The notes under the pieces: generated by a model
Databases searched by the model: none
The model's input: the letters and a program-made list of their open reading frames with translations, nothing else
Told to the model about the DNA's origin: nothing
Shown here: piece after piece, positions 34,920 through 47,085 of the stretch
Numbering within the stretch: the stretch's first letter is position 1
Layout: each line of letters starts with the position of its first letter
Position numbers and translations under genes: made by a program
From: Adineta ricciae
Lineage: Eukaryota; Rotifera; Eurotatoria; Adinetida; Adinetidae
Reading direction: 5' to 3'
NCBI GenBank assembly: GCA_905250025.1
Contig: CAJNOJ010000246.1
Coordinates: 62,001-126,000 of the forward strand
DNA: 64,000 bases

Positions 34920-37900
34920 ATGCACTTGAAAACATTATTTTTATGGATTCGTGCACAACTATTGAATTACAATGTTTTTATTCCTGATGATACGGACAGT
35001 GAACCAAATCATATAACTCAAAGTATCAAATATCAACTATATGCTACTCGACTATACGTTCTCCTTCTCGTCAGTAAGTTGAACAATTTCATTTCTAGAT
35101 TCTGATATTTTGTTCATGTTGATTGTATTGTCTTAGTAACTCTCTATATTCTTTTCTTTGCAACTTTGACTGACCAACAAACACGTCTGAACACTGTTTC
35201 AAATGTAAATTCAGCTCTTTTCGATAAACTTCGTGCTGATTATGACGAAACACTTTCATGTCCATGTTCGACAAATCTTATACTATATGATACTTTTGTT
35301 TCCAACACGATCACATTTCATCCTATATGTTCGAGTTATTTTGTCAGTAGAGAATGGATTGATTTTCTCTATTTATCAGATGTATTCAAATATTTTATGA
35401 TGGATTTTCGAGCAACTGCCAGTTATCAAGTAGGTAATTGATGAGAACATCATAGGAGAAGATGTTTTTCTTGAGTGTCTTTAGTTTCAACTTCTCGCTG
35501 CACTCTGCTTATTCTCTATGCAGACAATATCGCAAACAAAAACCAATATTGCAAGTGAACAATTCTTTTCGGTCGATCTTCTCTCCGAACAAGAAGTTCA
35601 AGCTAAAATTCAGACAAATATAGATCTCATTCGTAGCGGAATACTTACTCAAGTTAATTTATATTTTGATTTTCTTCAAATTTTTACTCGATCGAATTCT
35701 TTTATCACGGCACTTAATACCAATACTTATTTTGCCGATTGGCGCACCATGAATGATGCTACAATAATAGATCGACTTTATATATTATATGTGAAATATA
35801 TTGACCTTGATGCTCCTAGTTCATCTGATATTGTTTCAACTTGTGATCTTATCAATGGGATAGTTGTTCCATCTGGATTCCTTTCGTTTGCAGCAGAGAA
35901 TGGTCTTTACGATATCATCTATCGACAGTATTGGCCTACATATCCGCCTGATTTCGAACCAGATATATCTGCATTAGTTGACGGATTCTTTAGCGGATGT
36001 ACTCCACTTGATGGTATTCTAGAAAGTACATTCGATTGTCTTTATAATCTTACTTGCCTGCAAGTTCTTGCTGATTATTTTCCTGGCCTGTACCGAGTAT
36101 ATATTTCATATTCAGTTCTTGTTTAAGATGCTTAGAACATACCCGAAGTAGTGGCGGCGACTCTGTCAGTTTTTATAGAATATTTTCAGGACTTTTCTTC
36201 ATGTATATTCTAATAGTCCGAGTCGCGCTCTATCATTTTATGATATTTCAGAAGTCTGCAGAGGGTACGATACAATGGGAAACTTAGCAAAACAGTGATT
36301 AGTTCACAAAGAAAATAGTTTTTAACCTAGTTTTCGATCGATTTTTTCCTTAATACTCAAATTTCTTGTGATAAAAATATGGTATTTGTAATCAGCGCAA
36401 AAAACTGAATTTATATATATATATACTTCAAAATGTTTCGTTGACTTTCATTTTCATCGAAAAAATAGCTGTGGTCTTCCGGGCAGCTAAGTTTTCCATT
36501 GTATAGTACCATCTGAAGACTTCTGAAATATCATAAAATGATAGAGCGCGACTCGGACTATTAGAATATACATGAAGAAAAATCGTGAAAATATCCTATG
36601 AAAACTGACAGAGTCGCCGCCACCACCACTTCTGGTATGTTCTAAGTAATAAATAGTTTTCTTCTCATACGATAGATTGATCTCGATTCAATCCGATTAT
36701 ATCTGTCGTCAAATCAAACACATCTCTCATTGAGGAAATACTTCAGTAATCTTCTTGTTGAACAGTGGATGACAAACATCAATTATTCGCAATATTTTAC
36801 TGCATGTGCTTCGAAATCTTGTACTTACACCAGAATTATTCAAACAAATTATTCGTACACAATCACTCTTTTTCTTAGTCTGTATGGTGGTCTTATCATT
36901 CTGCTTCGTACACTGTCGTCGGGTTCAATTAAAATTTCGATGAAACTCAAACGCCGTTCAGATTATTCAAGAATCAATAGTGGTATGTTTGTTTCCAGAT
37001 AATAATCGGATATTTTTCTAAGATTAATCATATTTCTGTTACAAGGATGTACACAATGGTTGAAACAATTGAATCTATTTAAGTCAGCAAATAATCGAAC
37101 GTCAACGGATATACAAAATCAACGTTTCACTACACGCGTTTATCTGATTTTACTTGCAGGTATGAGAAGACTTTTCTGTTGGATGAACGATATGTTAGGG
37201 AGAGTTTTATTGAAAAAGTCAGCAATAATCACGGAAAATAAAGAGTAATCACAGGATCTAATACAGAGAAGAAAAGTAGACAGACACAAAAGCAAAATAA
37301 ATGATTCAATAGCGAAGGATCATCATAAAAACATAACGAAAAACGAAACATAATCATCAAATTCATATAGTAACAAGTCAGGTTAGTGAAAACGAGTTAG
37401 TTTATTATCTACCTTCGAATAACTTTTGTCAATCTAAGAATTGATTAGCTAAGATTTATTAGGCATAAAAGTCATCTTGTTTAAAATGATATTGTAATGT
37501 CCGCTTTCTATTATTTAAGGTTCAATCTATATTTTTTTAATGTTTACCTCGCTTAGTACCCATGTGGTAATCGCAAGTGAACCATATCCTTCTTTTGGTA
37601 AATATAACGAATTACAAAAGTTATATTCGAGTACATTGAAATGTCCTTGTTCGAATATATCAATACCTTACTCAAGAATCACATCAATATCTCCACGTAT
37701 TCATCAAATTTGTTCAAGTGTTTTCGTTAGTGAAATGTGGATTTCATTAACGAAAACAATATCTCGTTTGTCGTGGTATGGTTTAGATGCTCGACACTTT
37801 CGACTATTGTCTAGTATATGTAACCTAATTAACCAAACAACCGATGATGCTCTACGTCGATTCGATGCTCAATCTTTGGTAACTTCAAATGTTATTAGTG

Positions 37901-40900
37901 AACGTGATTTTAATGCTCAGTTGAATATTACCATCAATCAATTTATGGAAGGACTAGTCATCAATTTTGGTCTTCTTATCAATGTTACACGACTTTTCAT
38001 TCAAATCGATCAGCCTTTCGCTAGTCAAAACTACATGTACTTGCAATCATTTGACATGACATTTAACCGTACAAATCAGAGTATATATAATCAGCCACCA
38101 CCAGAAGTAAGTTAATTTCTTCTTCTTTTTGATTTTCCTCATTTTCATCTTGACTGTTTCACCTTGATTTAAATGAATCAAGCTGTCAGAAGTGCTCCTA
38201 AGAATTTCACTTCAGAAAGTTTCCTACTTTAAGTGATCAGTTAGAAATTGTTTTCTTCGTTTAGTTGACTTTTCGGTTGACAGGTATCATCAGTTACAAT
38301 GGAACATCTACAGATTGTATCTGTGCTCTCGACACTCAATGTCAATATGCAGTTACATTTTATGATTGGCAGAATTTCTCCATGATCGAACCTTATATAG
38401 TACCTGGCATGACGGTAGGCTGTTTTGTGTTTGACTCTCTCAAACTTTCGACACTCGAATGTTTTTATTCAAACTTTTGTTTATCGTTGTTTTATTATTA
38501 TATTAATCAAACAATGTTGAAATCAGATACAGGAGTTGAATGGTTCAAAGCTTTTCCCTTAGTTTATGATGAAAAATCGACTCAATTTGCTCCGGAGACT
38601 TCACTCGAAATTATATTTAACAAAATGATGATGGAACAGTGGAGCATATCTTTATCGTTTGATCAATATTATGTACAATGTGCACCTATCTATTGTACAT
38701 ATTCTCGAATAGAATCGACGAGAAGTTTCATGACGATAATAACAACGTTCATATCTTTAATCAGTGGTCTTACGGCTGCATTACACTTTATCACGCCTCA
38801 ACTTGTCAAAGCGATCTTCTTTTTTTTCTTAATTCAACCACGTATCGAAGAGCAAAGACAACGTAAGTAAGAAACTATCAATAGAAGTCGTTTTGAGCAA
38901 TTAAAAAGAAAACATGACAAATCACTTTCGTATCTTTATCAGTCAATACTGAAGTGAATGTTAGGAAAAGAAAATCTGTAACTGGTTTTTGTACTTAGGT
39001 ACTCAATCAACTTTTCGTCAAAAATCAATAACAGTATGGCGAAAATTGGTTATGTTTTTATTTACAAAAATATTTAGTATGAACATGTTTCCTCCACGAC
39101 GTTTCCCAAGTGACATCGATGCAGCCAGAAGAAAATATTTAGGTCAATATGCAACTCGGCTCTATATTGTTCTTCTGATTTTTGGTCTCTTAATACTAAC
39201 CATCTATACCGCTGTGGAACCTCGGATTCTAACAAAAACGTTTCCTAAGCCATCGCTCAGCGTCTATCAGCGTCTCATGCGTGATCATAATGATACGCTT
39301 CAGTGTCCATGCTCGACGATTTCATCAATATATAATCAATGTGTTTCAATAGAACCAGTTTTTCATCAGGTATTTGAAGTCGAATATGACTCGCTGATTT
39401 TTATCCATGATACACATTTGATAATTCATAGGTCTGCTCGAGTCCATTCGTTTCGGATGAATGGAGAACAAAGATTTTAACTGGTTTCGTTCCCGATCTT
39501 TCGATATATGACATACACGACTATCGTCGATTTCTCTTCGCACATTTTCAATTTCTTTACGGTTTATGTGATGTTTCTGTGCGATCAGTTAATGAAGCAA
39601 TTAATACATTTCTCTCCTCATCGTTTATCACACCCCAGCTACAATCAGAACCAGATCTCAGTGGATATATCAATTCATTGGTTGAACAAAGTAAATCCCA
39701 AGCTCCACAGACACTTACTCGTCTTATTTTCCTACTATTATCCATCAATCGTGGCAATGCATTTGTAACAACATATGGAACCAACTATCAATATGTCGTT
39801 CCTCCGTTCAGTGGGTTTACGATATATGGTATGTTGGTCCTTTATATGTACGGTGTATCATACAAAAGTATTTAAAAAGATATACGAGTAACACTTTAAC
39901 TTTGCTGTAAAACTCAAAGTTAAAGTATCTACTCAATTTGAAAGGTTTTACTTTTTTGAAAGCTGATTTGCCAATCCTACATCAGTTGACCATCTTTTTA
40001 TCGGAAAATTCATCACTTTCCAACTCGATTGCTAGAAGATGATTATGTTTGTCTTCATCTTTAACCCAAGACGGATATTTTGAGAGTACAGCGCTTGTCA
40101 GTGGTGATTAAAACAGTCATCATGAATCACCTACTTTAAATTACGCAGTTTTCGAAGCGGAGTTAAAGCTAAAATGTCACTTCTAAATATGTATATCTTA
40201 GGTGGGTGGACTGTGGCATACACCGTTCCCATCAACTATGACAATAACTGTTCGTGTGCATTTAATACAAATTGCACAACTACAGCCAAGTTTTTTAACG
40301 TCAATTCGTCAGAAAAGATATCGGTTGAAGGTTTTAGAATGGGTTGCATACCATCAGAATCATTTTTTGCATCGAATCTTCAATGTTTATATAATTTATC
40401 ATGTATCAATCTCATTGAACAACATATTAACTACACAAATACTGCATCTATGGTTGCACTTAATTCGACAGATCAAAGTCGGTTCTTGATAAATACAACC
40501 ATACAAGATTTTTCCAATGATCTTTTCATTGAAAATTGGTCAACAATCATCAACTACCCAGTATATTTTGATATTTGTGCACCTGCTTATTGTTCTTATA
40601 CTTCTACTGAACAAGTTAATTCACTTTATACAAAAACCTTTCTCCTGGGACTCTATGGTGGACTGAGCGTTGTTCTCAAATGGATATGTCCCACAATGAT
40701 CTATGTAATATTTCAAGCGTATCAGTATCGAAAGAAACGATCAAATATCGTCAAAGCAACTACCGAAACAGACAATGGAATAAATACTTCGATCTATTTT
40801 TCTAATGGCAGTGTCCAGCCAGAATCAAAACTTTCTTTAACACTGCTACGATTCGTATTCTTTGCTATTTTACTGCTACTGTTTATCGGTTTAGGTTTTC

Positions 40901-42265
40901 TCGGACCAATCATTTATCTTCATGCAAAAGAAGATAATCAGATTTCTCAACAAAGTATGTTTTTAAATTTGTTCTGTATATTTCAGTAAAATAAGCTAAG
41001 TATGATGAATTCTATGTATCTTTTTATTTTATCTAATCGTGTTTAAAATATGTTCTCTTTGTTTAGACACGATCAGCACGATAATGGCTGATATGTCAAC
41101 AATAGTAACGTCAGCTGCCACTTCATCAGGTAGATATATGTAATACAGAAAACAGTAGGATTCTCGATATTTTTCTCCAGCTACACCTTGTCAGTTAACA
41201 TTTCAACCTGCAAAGTCGTACTTTATGGGCTCTAACGCATATCCAACGGGAATTGCAGTCGGAAATTTGAACGGTGATGCATACCGAGATGTTGCAGTTG
41301 CAAACTTCCAAGCCGATAATATACGTATCTTATTTGGTGATATTAATGGAACTTTCCAATCACAAATGACATTGTCCACTGGATCGGGCAGCAGTCCACA
41401 CTCAGTTATTCTTAATGACTTTAACGACGATGGACATCTAGATATTGCTACAGCGTGTACGGACAATAGTAGTATAGGTGTATTTCTTAACTTGGGCAAT
41501 GGAAGCTTCGGAGAGCAAATCATATTCTCGACTGCGCCTTACTGTGAACCGTTTTCACTTCTAGGTGAAGATTTTAATAAAGATGGCAAACAAGACCTGA
41601 TTACTGCCGGTTACAGTTGGGAAAATATGGTTATCCTCTTTGGTAACGGTGATGGTACTTTTTCAGCATTAAACCACTTGTCAATTAGTAATGTTGCTCA
41701 AATAATTGCAAGTGATTTTAACCGCGATGGAATATTAGATCTCGCTGGAATTTATGGTTACTGTAACGGTGTATTTATATGTTTTGGCACAGACTACGGA
41801 TACTATAGCACACCAGTGATGCTACCGACAGGACAGTATAGTTGTCCTGCCTCTATTGCTGTTGATGACTTTAATCATGATGATTACTTCGATTTGGCTG
41901 TTGCAAATGATCACAAAAATATTATCAATGTTTATCTTGGTAACGGCGACGGAACTTTTCAAAATCCCACGACATACACAATTGGGGGCTATAGTAGTCC
42001 TCGATGGATCAGTGTCGGTGACTTTAACAATGATTATCAATCCGATATTGTTGTTGCAGATACGAATAGACATAACATTGGCATATTGACAGGCATTGGT
42101 AATGGGACTTTCCTACAGCAGATCACGTTCTCGTTAACAAAACATAGTATTGCGTGCTGCTTTGATGCAGGAGATTTCAATAATGATGGCAAACGAGACA
42201 TTGCTCTCGTCGATACTTACAATAATACAATAATAATCCTACTTAATTCATGCGATTGCTGCTAA
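34920..42265 (+). CDS. Three-module polytopic membrane protein with C-terminal seven-blade FG-GAP domain
   Basis: Twelve exons join with matching phase: 34920-35073, 35137-35429, 35485-36096, 36676-36982, 37046-37159, 37520-38106, 38265-38862, 38999-39369, 39432-39828, 40202-40954, 41067-41129, 41181-42265 (5334 nt, 1777 aa). Three homologous modules follow one another: a short cytosolic part, TM (YATRLYVLLLV / TTRVYLILLAG / YATRLYIVLLIF), an ectodomain with L(S/K/Q)CPCS, HxICSS-FVS--W, CxCA, CLYNLTC-type and C-(S/T)YxR Cys motifs, then a second TM and a basic stretch. After module 3 a further TM (FVFFAILLLLFIGLGFLG) leads to seven FG-GAP units with DFNxDGxxD calcium loops, as in integrin-alpha propellers. 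Likely cell-surface; ligand unknown. It could be three genes, but the phases and absence of stops at the junctions support one. ATG 34920 follows an ATCTTTAG, so an earlier exon is possible. Confidence 0.75.
36131..36645. mobile_element. Foldback/MITE-like element with long inverted repeats, inside an intron
   Basis: Left arm 36131-36288 and right arm 36485-36645 are inverted copies (CTTAGAACATACC... against ...GGTATGTTCTAAG), about 160 bp each with scattered mismatches, separated by a roughly 196-bp AT-rich centre with no coding potential. The element sits in the 579-bp intron 36097-36675 of the FG-GAP gene; neighbouring introns are often 50-160 bp. No clear target-site duplication was seen. 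It is non-autonomous, and the mobilising transposase is unknown. Confidence 0.85.
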
Positions 42266-43048
42266 CATTATCTTGCATCGGACATACATAAACGCTTTTT
42301 CTGTTGTTTCATTGAAAAGTTCCAACATTCGTAAAATCTTTTCCCTAATTATGAGATTGTCAACGCAATATCAGTTAGTCTGATTATTATTATCTTTGTT
42401 TGTTGTAATCAAGGCGCTTCTCATATTGTGCGCTATGTTCTTTCTCTGTCAATTTCTCTTTGCCCTTCCGATTGCAACATGTGTCCGTAGAAAGATCGCA
42501 ATTTTTGTCTCGGTAAACAGAATGATACGATAAATTCGAAAACATGGATCAAGCACAGCGTCCAATATCTCGATGTATGTCTTGTTCAGTTAGTTTTATT
42601 TTCTGTGTGACAACAGACGAAGCAGCGTTATAAAAATAATGACGATATATACGAAATATACTTTTCTGTCTCGTTCGCGAGGAACGCTAACTTGATTACA
42701 GAAAAATAACTTTTAGCCTCATGTATAATAATTATTACCAATTCTTCGAAGAGGAAACTAAATAGTTGCTGATTCATGTTGTTTTCGTTATAATATGAAT
42801 GTCAGTGATAAGAGTTTTCTTATGATTTTGTTATCAGTTTTTTTTTATGAAAGGAAGTGAATTGTAGTGATCATAAAAAGAAAATTTTTCAAGAGCAACT
42901 ATGATAAAAAATATCTGTTTTTGTATCGTCATATTTCAGTTCCTTTTTGAAAGAGCTGATAAGATTATAAAACAAAAGTGTCTATGTGTATAAAAACTGA
43001 CATAAACTTTGTGTATGCGTTATTTCGGTTCTCACTCTATTGTTAAGA
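42266..43048. other. Intergenic region
   Basis: 3' flank of the FG-GAP gene and 5' flank of the NHL gene. AT-rich, with no gene recognised. Confidence 0.5.
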
Positions 43049-44514
43049 ATGCATCTGTTTTTGATTTTCATTACTGTTTTACTTTCTCTTTCCAATACTC
43101 ATGGGATCGGAGATGAAGCTGGTTTTAATCATATGATGAAATCAATCGATAAAGCCTGTAGTAACATTCATGCTCTTCTTACCTATCAACGGAAAATCAT
43201 CAGCATTCAAGTTACGAAAGATTTTCCTCTTCGTCTGAAAATCGATTTGGAATTGATGTCTCAATCGTCGCCGACATCGAAACATAATTTCATGCACTGT
43301 TGAAGGTATATGGTTTGTCATCATGGGTTCGATCGAAATGCAGCACAAGCTGCTTGCCGTTCTCAAAAGAAGAAACTTCAGATGTTTTCACCAAATGATC
43401 TATATGATAAATGTTACTTTCAATATAACAATGATCCTTTCGTCGTTCCATGGGACTTTGTCTTAGATAATTTCAATTGCACAAATGATATGCATGTCGG
43501 AATTGGATGTGGAGGAACTTGTAAGAAGTTGCTGTTATCCATTCAAAAAACTAAGGTTTGATTGTGTATTTAGATGAGCCTCCTACAACCACTACTACGA
43601 GTGCCGAAGCCTTTTTAGTTACGCCTTGCTCTACTGCAACCTGGTCTCGAGAAGGCACAGTGGTGGCAGGACGAAATCCTAATACGGGAAATAGTCTAAT
43701 TGGTCCATCTGGCTTGTATGTCAATTCGAACAATACTGTCTTCTACACGGATCCTTTCCGTTCGGCAGTTATAGAATGGCAGACAGGTGCGACATTTGGT
43801 AAGATCTTGGCTCGGCCCGGTTTGCCTCACGGTTTAGTTGTTGATGATGAGGAAACCTTTTATGTAACTGATGACAAGCAGGTGACACGTTGGACAAAAG
43901 GAGCTACTGTAGGAGAAACTATCATTTCTTCTGCGGGAATACTTAGTGGTATTGCTTTTGATGCAAAACGAGAACATATTTACGTCGTAGATACGGAGAA
44001 AGGCGTTTTCAAGTATGACAGAGATGGAACAAATGCAGTGCTCGTTATCCCCAAAACTGAAGATAGTAAGTGACAAAACATACGTTTGATCAACTGTTTT
44101 TGCTAATCCTTGCTCTACTATTTAGTTAGTACCATTGCGGTTGACAGCAACGGGGCTATCTATTGGGCAAATTACGTGGGTGATAAAGTGATGAAGTTGT
44201 CAGTGAATGCCACATCAAGTATTATTATAGCTGGCGGCAACGGAAAAGGAAACGGAACAAATCAGTTTTGGAATCCATATGGTATTCTTGTTGATCGGCT
44301 TGGCACATTATACATAACCGACACGGTGAACAGTCGAATCGTACGTGTACCTTCAGATGGTGGGGCGCCAACGATCATTACCGGAGAGCAAGGTCAATTA
44401 CGTTATCCTGTTAACCTTACCTTCGATCGCTTGGGAAATCTCTATGTGATAGACAATTATAGTGAACGAGTTCAGATGTTCACATTTGACAAGACTTCAT
44501 GTGCTCGACAATGA
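43049..44514 (+). CDS. Secreted SRCR-like/NHL-repeat protein with an in-frame TGA
   Basis: Exons 43049-43520, 43574-44065 and 44126-44514 join in phase (introns 53 and 60 bp). The N-terminal signal peptide is MHLFLIFITVLLSLSNTHG. A scavenger-receptor-Cys-rich-like segment follows, with VCHHGFDRNAAQAACRS, KCYF and a later GCGGT. A Thr-rich linker (PPTTTTTS) leads to a beta-propeller of NHL repeats, with units like PSGLYVNSNNTVFYTD, PHGLVVDDEETFYVTD and PYGILVDRLGTLYITD, ending at TGA 44512. The same frame has one internal TGA at 43301-43303, inside the SRCR segment where many SRCR domains have a Trp (TGG), so it may be a single nonsense change or an error. About 450 codons in total. Likely extracellular and ligand-binding. 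Confidence 0.75.
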
Positions 44515-44853
44515 CAATCTTTACTCATGAGACTTCATTTGTTCAAACAACACTGATCTTTTTTCCGTTGAGTTGGGGAGTATGCTCAACTCAACACCAA
44601 CTACCCTCTTACTCTCGAATATAAGTTTACGATCTATAAGTGCTAAAATTTCATTCCTTAAATACTATTATCAAGTCCACAATAAGGAGAAAGTTCTCGA
44701 AGCTAAGTGAGTTGTCAAATGAAAAACATCAGAATCGATTTTATCGGCTAAGCTAATCAATTCGTTCACATTTGAATCGATATTTGCAGCTGCGGTGAGT
44801 TTTCTGTAGAGACTCCTTGCCATTTCATAAATATATTTTGTAATAATACGTAA
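44515..44853. other. Intergenic region
   Basis: Short spacer after the NHL gene with no gene recognised. Confidence 0.5.
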
Positions 44854-45560
44854 TTACATTTCTTTGTTCATGCAAATGGAAGTGTAATTCATTTTTCTTT
44901 TGAAGAACTTCAGTGACGCAGCCGGTGTGTTGACAATAACTTTCATATAAAGATCTTGATTAAAGAAACCGGCAGGATTTTGATAATCGTTATCACAAAG
45001 TTTGAATAATCTTTCTATGAAATAAAATAACTGATAATAATCATAGTTTTGAAAAATAATCAATGTATTCATCTGCATAGTCAGAGCTTGTTGAAATTCT
45101 CCTCGTATTCCAATGTACAATTTAACATCAATAAGCAATAACCAACATAGTATAAGCATAATATTCAATTTCATCGTCAACTTCAATTACAAATCCTTTT
45201 TCATATGTAGAGTGCTGCAAGTACATTTTCTTGAAGTATATAGATATCTGCTAACATCAGATATGCCTTGTGCAAAAGCGATTTATTGATTGGGCTAGTT
45301 TTTTGTATTTCAGCAAAACGCAGAAGAACACGAATGAAATTCGGATTTTCAGGTCACGTATATCTTCGATATATTATCTCTGCTTTTCTGCAATGAAAAA
45401 GAGCTGTTTGATAATCTCCATTCGCTTGATTAACATGACCAATACCATAATTCTATAGTACATTCGAATTCAAGCACAGTTCTTTACGCATTTCGGCCTC
45501 ATCTTTATGAAAAGATATCTAATTATAATTGTGAATATATGACAGATACCTAATACTTTA
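44854..45560 (-). pseudogene. Degraded TPR protein
   Basis: On the minus strand, pieces of TPR protein can be read in shifting frames broken by stops. About 45500-45250 gives EMRKELCLNSN, then YGIGHVNQANGDYQTAL and HCRKAEIIYRRYT, then LADIYILQENVLAAL. Lower down, a frame at 44854-45186 has GEFQQALTMQ. It belongs to the ART-TPR type found elsewhere in the window, and several stop codons and frame changes make it non-functional. Confidence 0.7.
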
Positions 45561-45826
45561 AAACTGTGTCGCAAGAACATTCACTTTTAAGTTATATCAA
45601 GTTTTGCAAATGAATTACAGTTGTGTTAGCTTTTATTCGTATTTATTTTGTTCTGATTACATGATATACACAGTTACTTCTATCGAGTTTTTGGCCTTCG
45701 TATGGATGCTAAAGTAGTACAATACAGTATTTTGTAAATGCCTTGAAAAACAAGAGAACAAATGCTATTTTGATTGGTCATTCATTTTATTTTCATTATT
45801 ATTATTTGATGTGAAGGGATCGATTT

Positions 45827-46195
45827 TTAATTCTCTTCTGTCAGTTCGTGTAACGTTAACAGATGAAGACAAGGAAAGTTCAAAAAAGAAAATGTTGAGA
45901 GAAACAAATGAATTGGATAACAAGTGTTTTCATTGGATAAATGTAATGAATAAAGTTGATTTCTGATCGTTGAATCAGTGGACATTTTCATGCAAAATTG
46001 TTCGCATCGAGAATTATTTCGAATATTTTCTAGATTTAAACTGAATGGAGTCTTTCGTATGAGACCATTGATACGATGATTCAATTGATCAAATGAATGA
46101 AAAATATCAAGGATGCTAAGATGTTGAAACCATTGGAGCAGGATTTCATTTGAGACATCGTGATAACAATTTGTAGATTGTGAAATAACGTGATT
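45827..46195 (-). pseudogene. F-box protein fragment
   Basis: A minus-strand frame of about 120 codons begins with an F-box-like motif (SNEILLQWFQHLSILDIFHS, then FDQLNHRINGLI). It continues with the segment usual in bdelloid F-box proteins (IRNQLYSLHLSNENT, FLSTFSFLNFPCLHLLTL) and ends at a stop at 45827-45829. There is no start Met in the frame and the rest of the usually longer protein is absent, so it is a truncated copy. Confidence 0.65.
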
Positions 46196-46866
46196 TCACT
46201 GTTCTGTTTGAATAGAAGAGAATCTGTTGGTTAATAATATGTCGAGATTGTTGTTTTTGCTGACAATAGCAAATTATGTGAGTTTGGACGTTTTAGCATT
46301 CACTACGCCTTCTTTCTTAACCTCAACGTGCGTCATATTCTTATGGTGATATCACAGAAATGATAATCATGATTTTGCCATTCTGTTTACATTCTGATTA
46401 CAAGAAAAACAATGGTCTTGACAAAACAATTCGTTGATTTTCAGTATAGAATATCAATATGTCTATAGACACACTACCATAGTGAGCTCGTGGGGAATTT
46501 GATTTTGTGGCAAATTCATTTACCTACATGGCTCGATAAAATCAAGCAGCTAATTTACCTTCGCCAAAACTAATGAAAACAACTTGATATTCTTCCTCTA
46601 CGGCTATTTCTATCCATGTGAAATGTCGAAAACTACAGAACTAATAGTCATAGAGTAGCGTAACAGCGCGTTCTCTTTACCCATATCGCATTACGATACG
46701 GTTGATCATTGTATTACAATATCAGTTGAATGAGCGAATTCGATTCTAGTGAGAGTATACAGTGATATTATTTTTCTCATTACAAATTATTTTGTTTTTA
46801 AAGTAAATGATTTCGCTGCAAAACCATAGCATAGTTCTTATTTAAATAGTGCAGAGTTATATAATC

Positions 46867-47085
46867 ATGGAACAGGAATATGGAACTACACTGAAAGTAT
46901 TTTAATTGCCGCGCCACATATACATCATTAGTATTAATCGATGACAATGTTTTAGTCTGTGGTGGATCCATAGTTCTGCTACACCATTAGATAGTGTTGA
47001 ATTATACAATCAAACAACAGATGTATGGATAGTTACTACAAGTTCAATATTTTCATACAACAACTACTATACTGAAAGTTCATAA
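46867..47085 (+). pseudogene. Kelch-repeat relic
   Basis: Fragments of one to two kelch blades in changing frames: GIWNYTES, then VLIDDNVLVCGGS, then LDSVELYNQTTDVWIVTTSS, ending at a TAA. The VLVCGG and VELYNxxTDxW signatures are typical of kelch proteins. Frame shifts within 220 bases show decay. Confidence 0.6.

Noticed and set aside
36131-36645. Foldback element as a disruption of the coding exon
   Set aside because: A GTATAT donor at 36097 and a GATAG acceptor at 36675 restore phase 0, and the resulting protein aligns with the other two modules, so it is intronic.
43301-43303. Selenocysteine TGA in the SRCR/NHL gene
   Set aside because: No reason for Sec in an SRCR domain, and no SECIS-like element was recognised. 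A nonsense change of Trp is simpler.
45270-45458. Plus-strand 62-codon frame
   Set aside because: It is the antisense of the degraded TPR protein.
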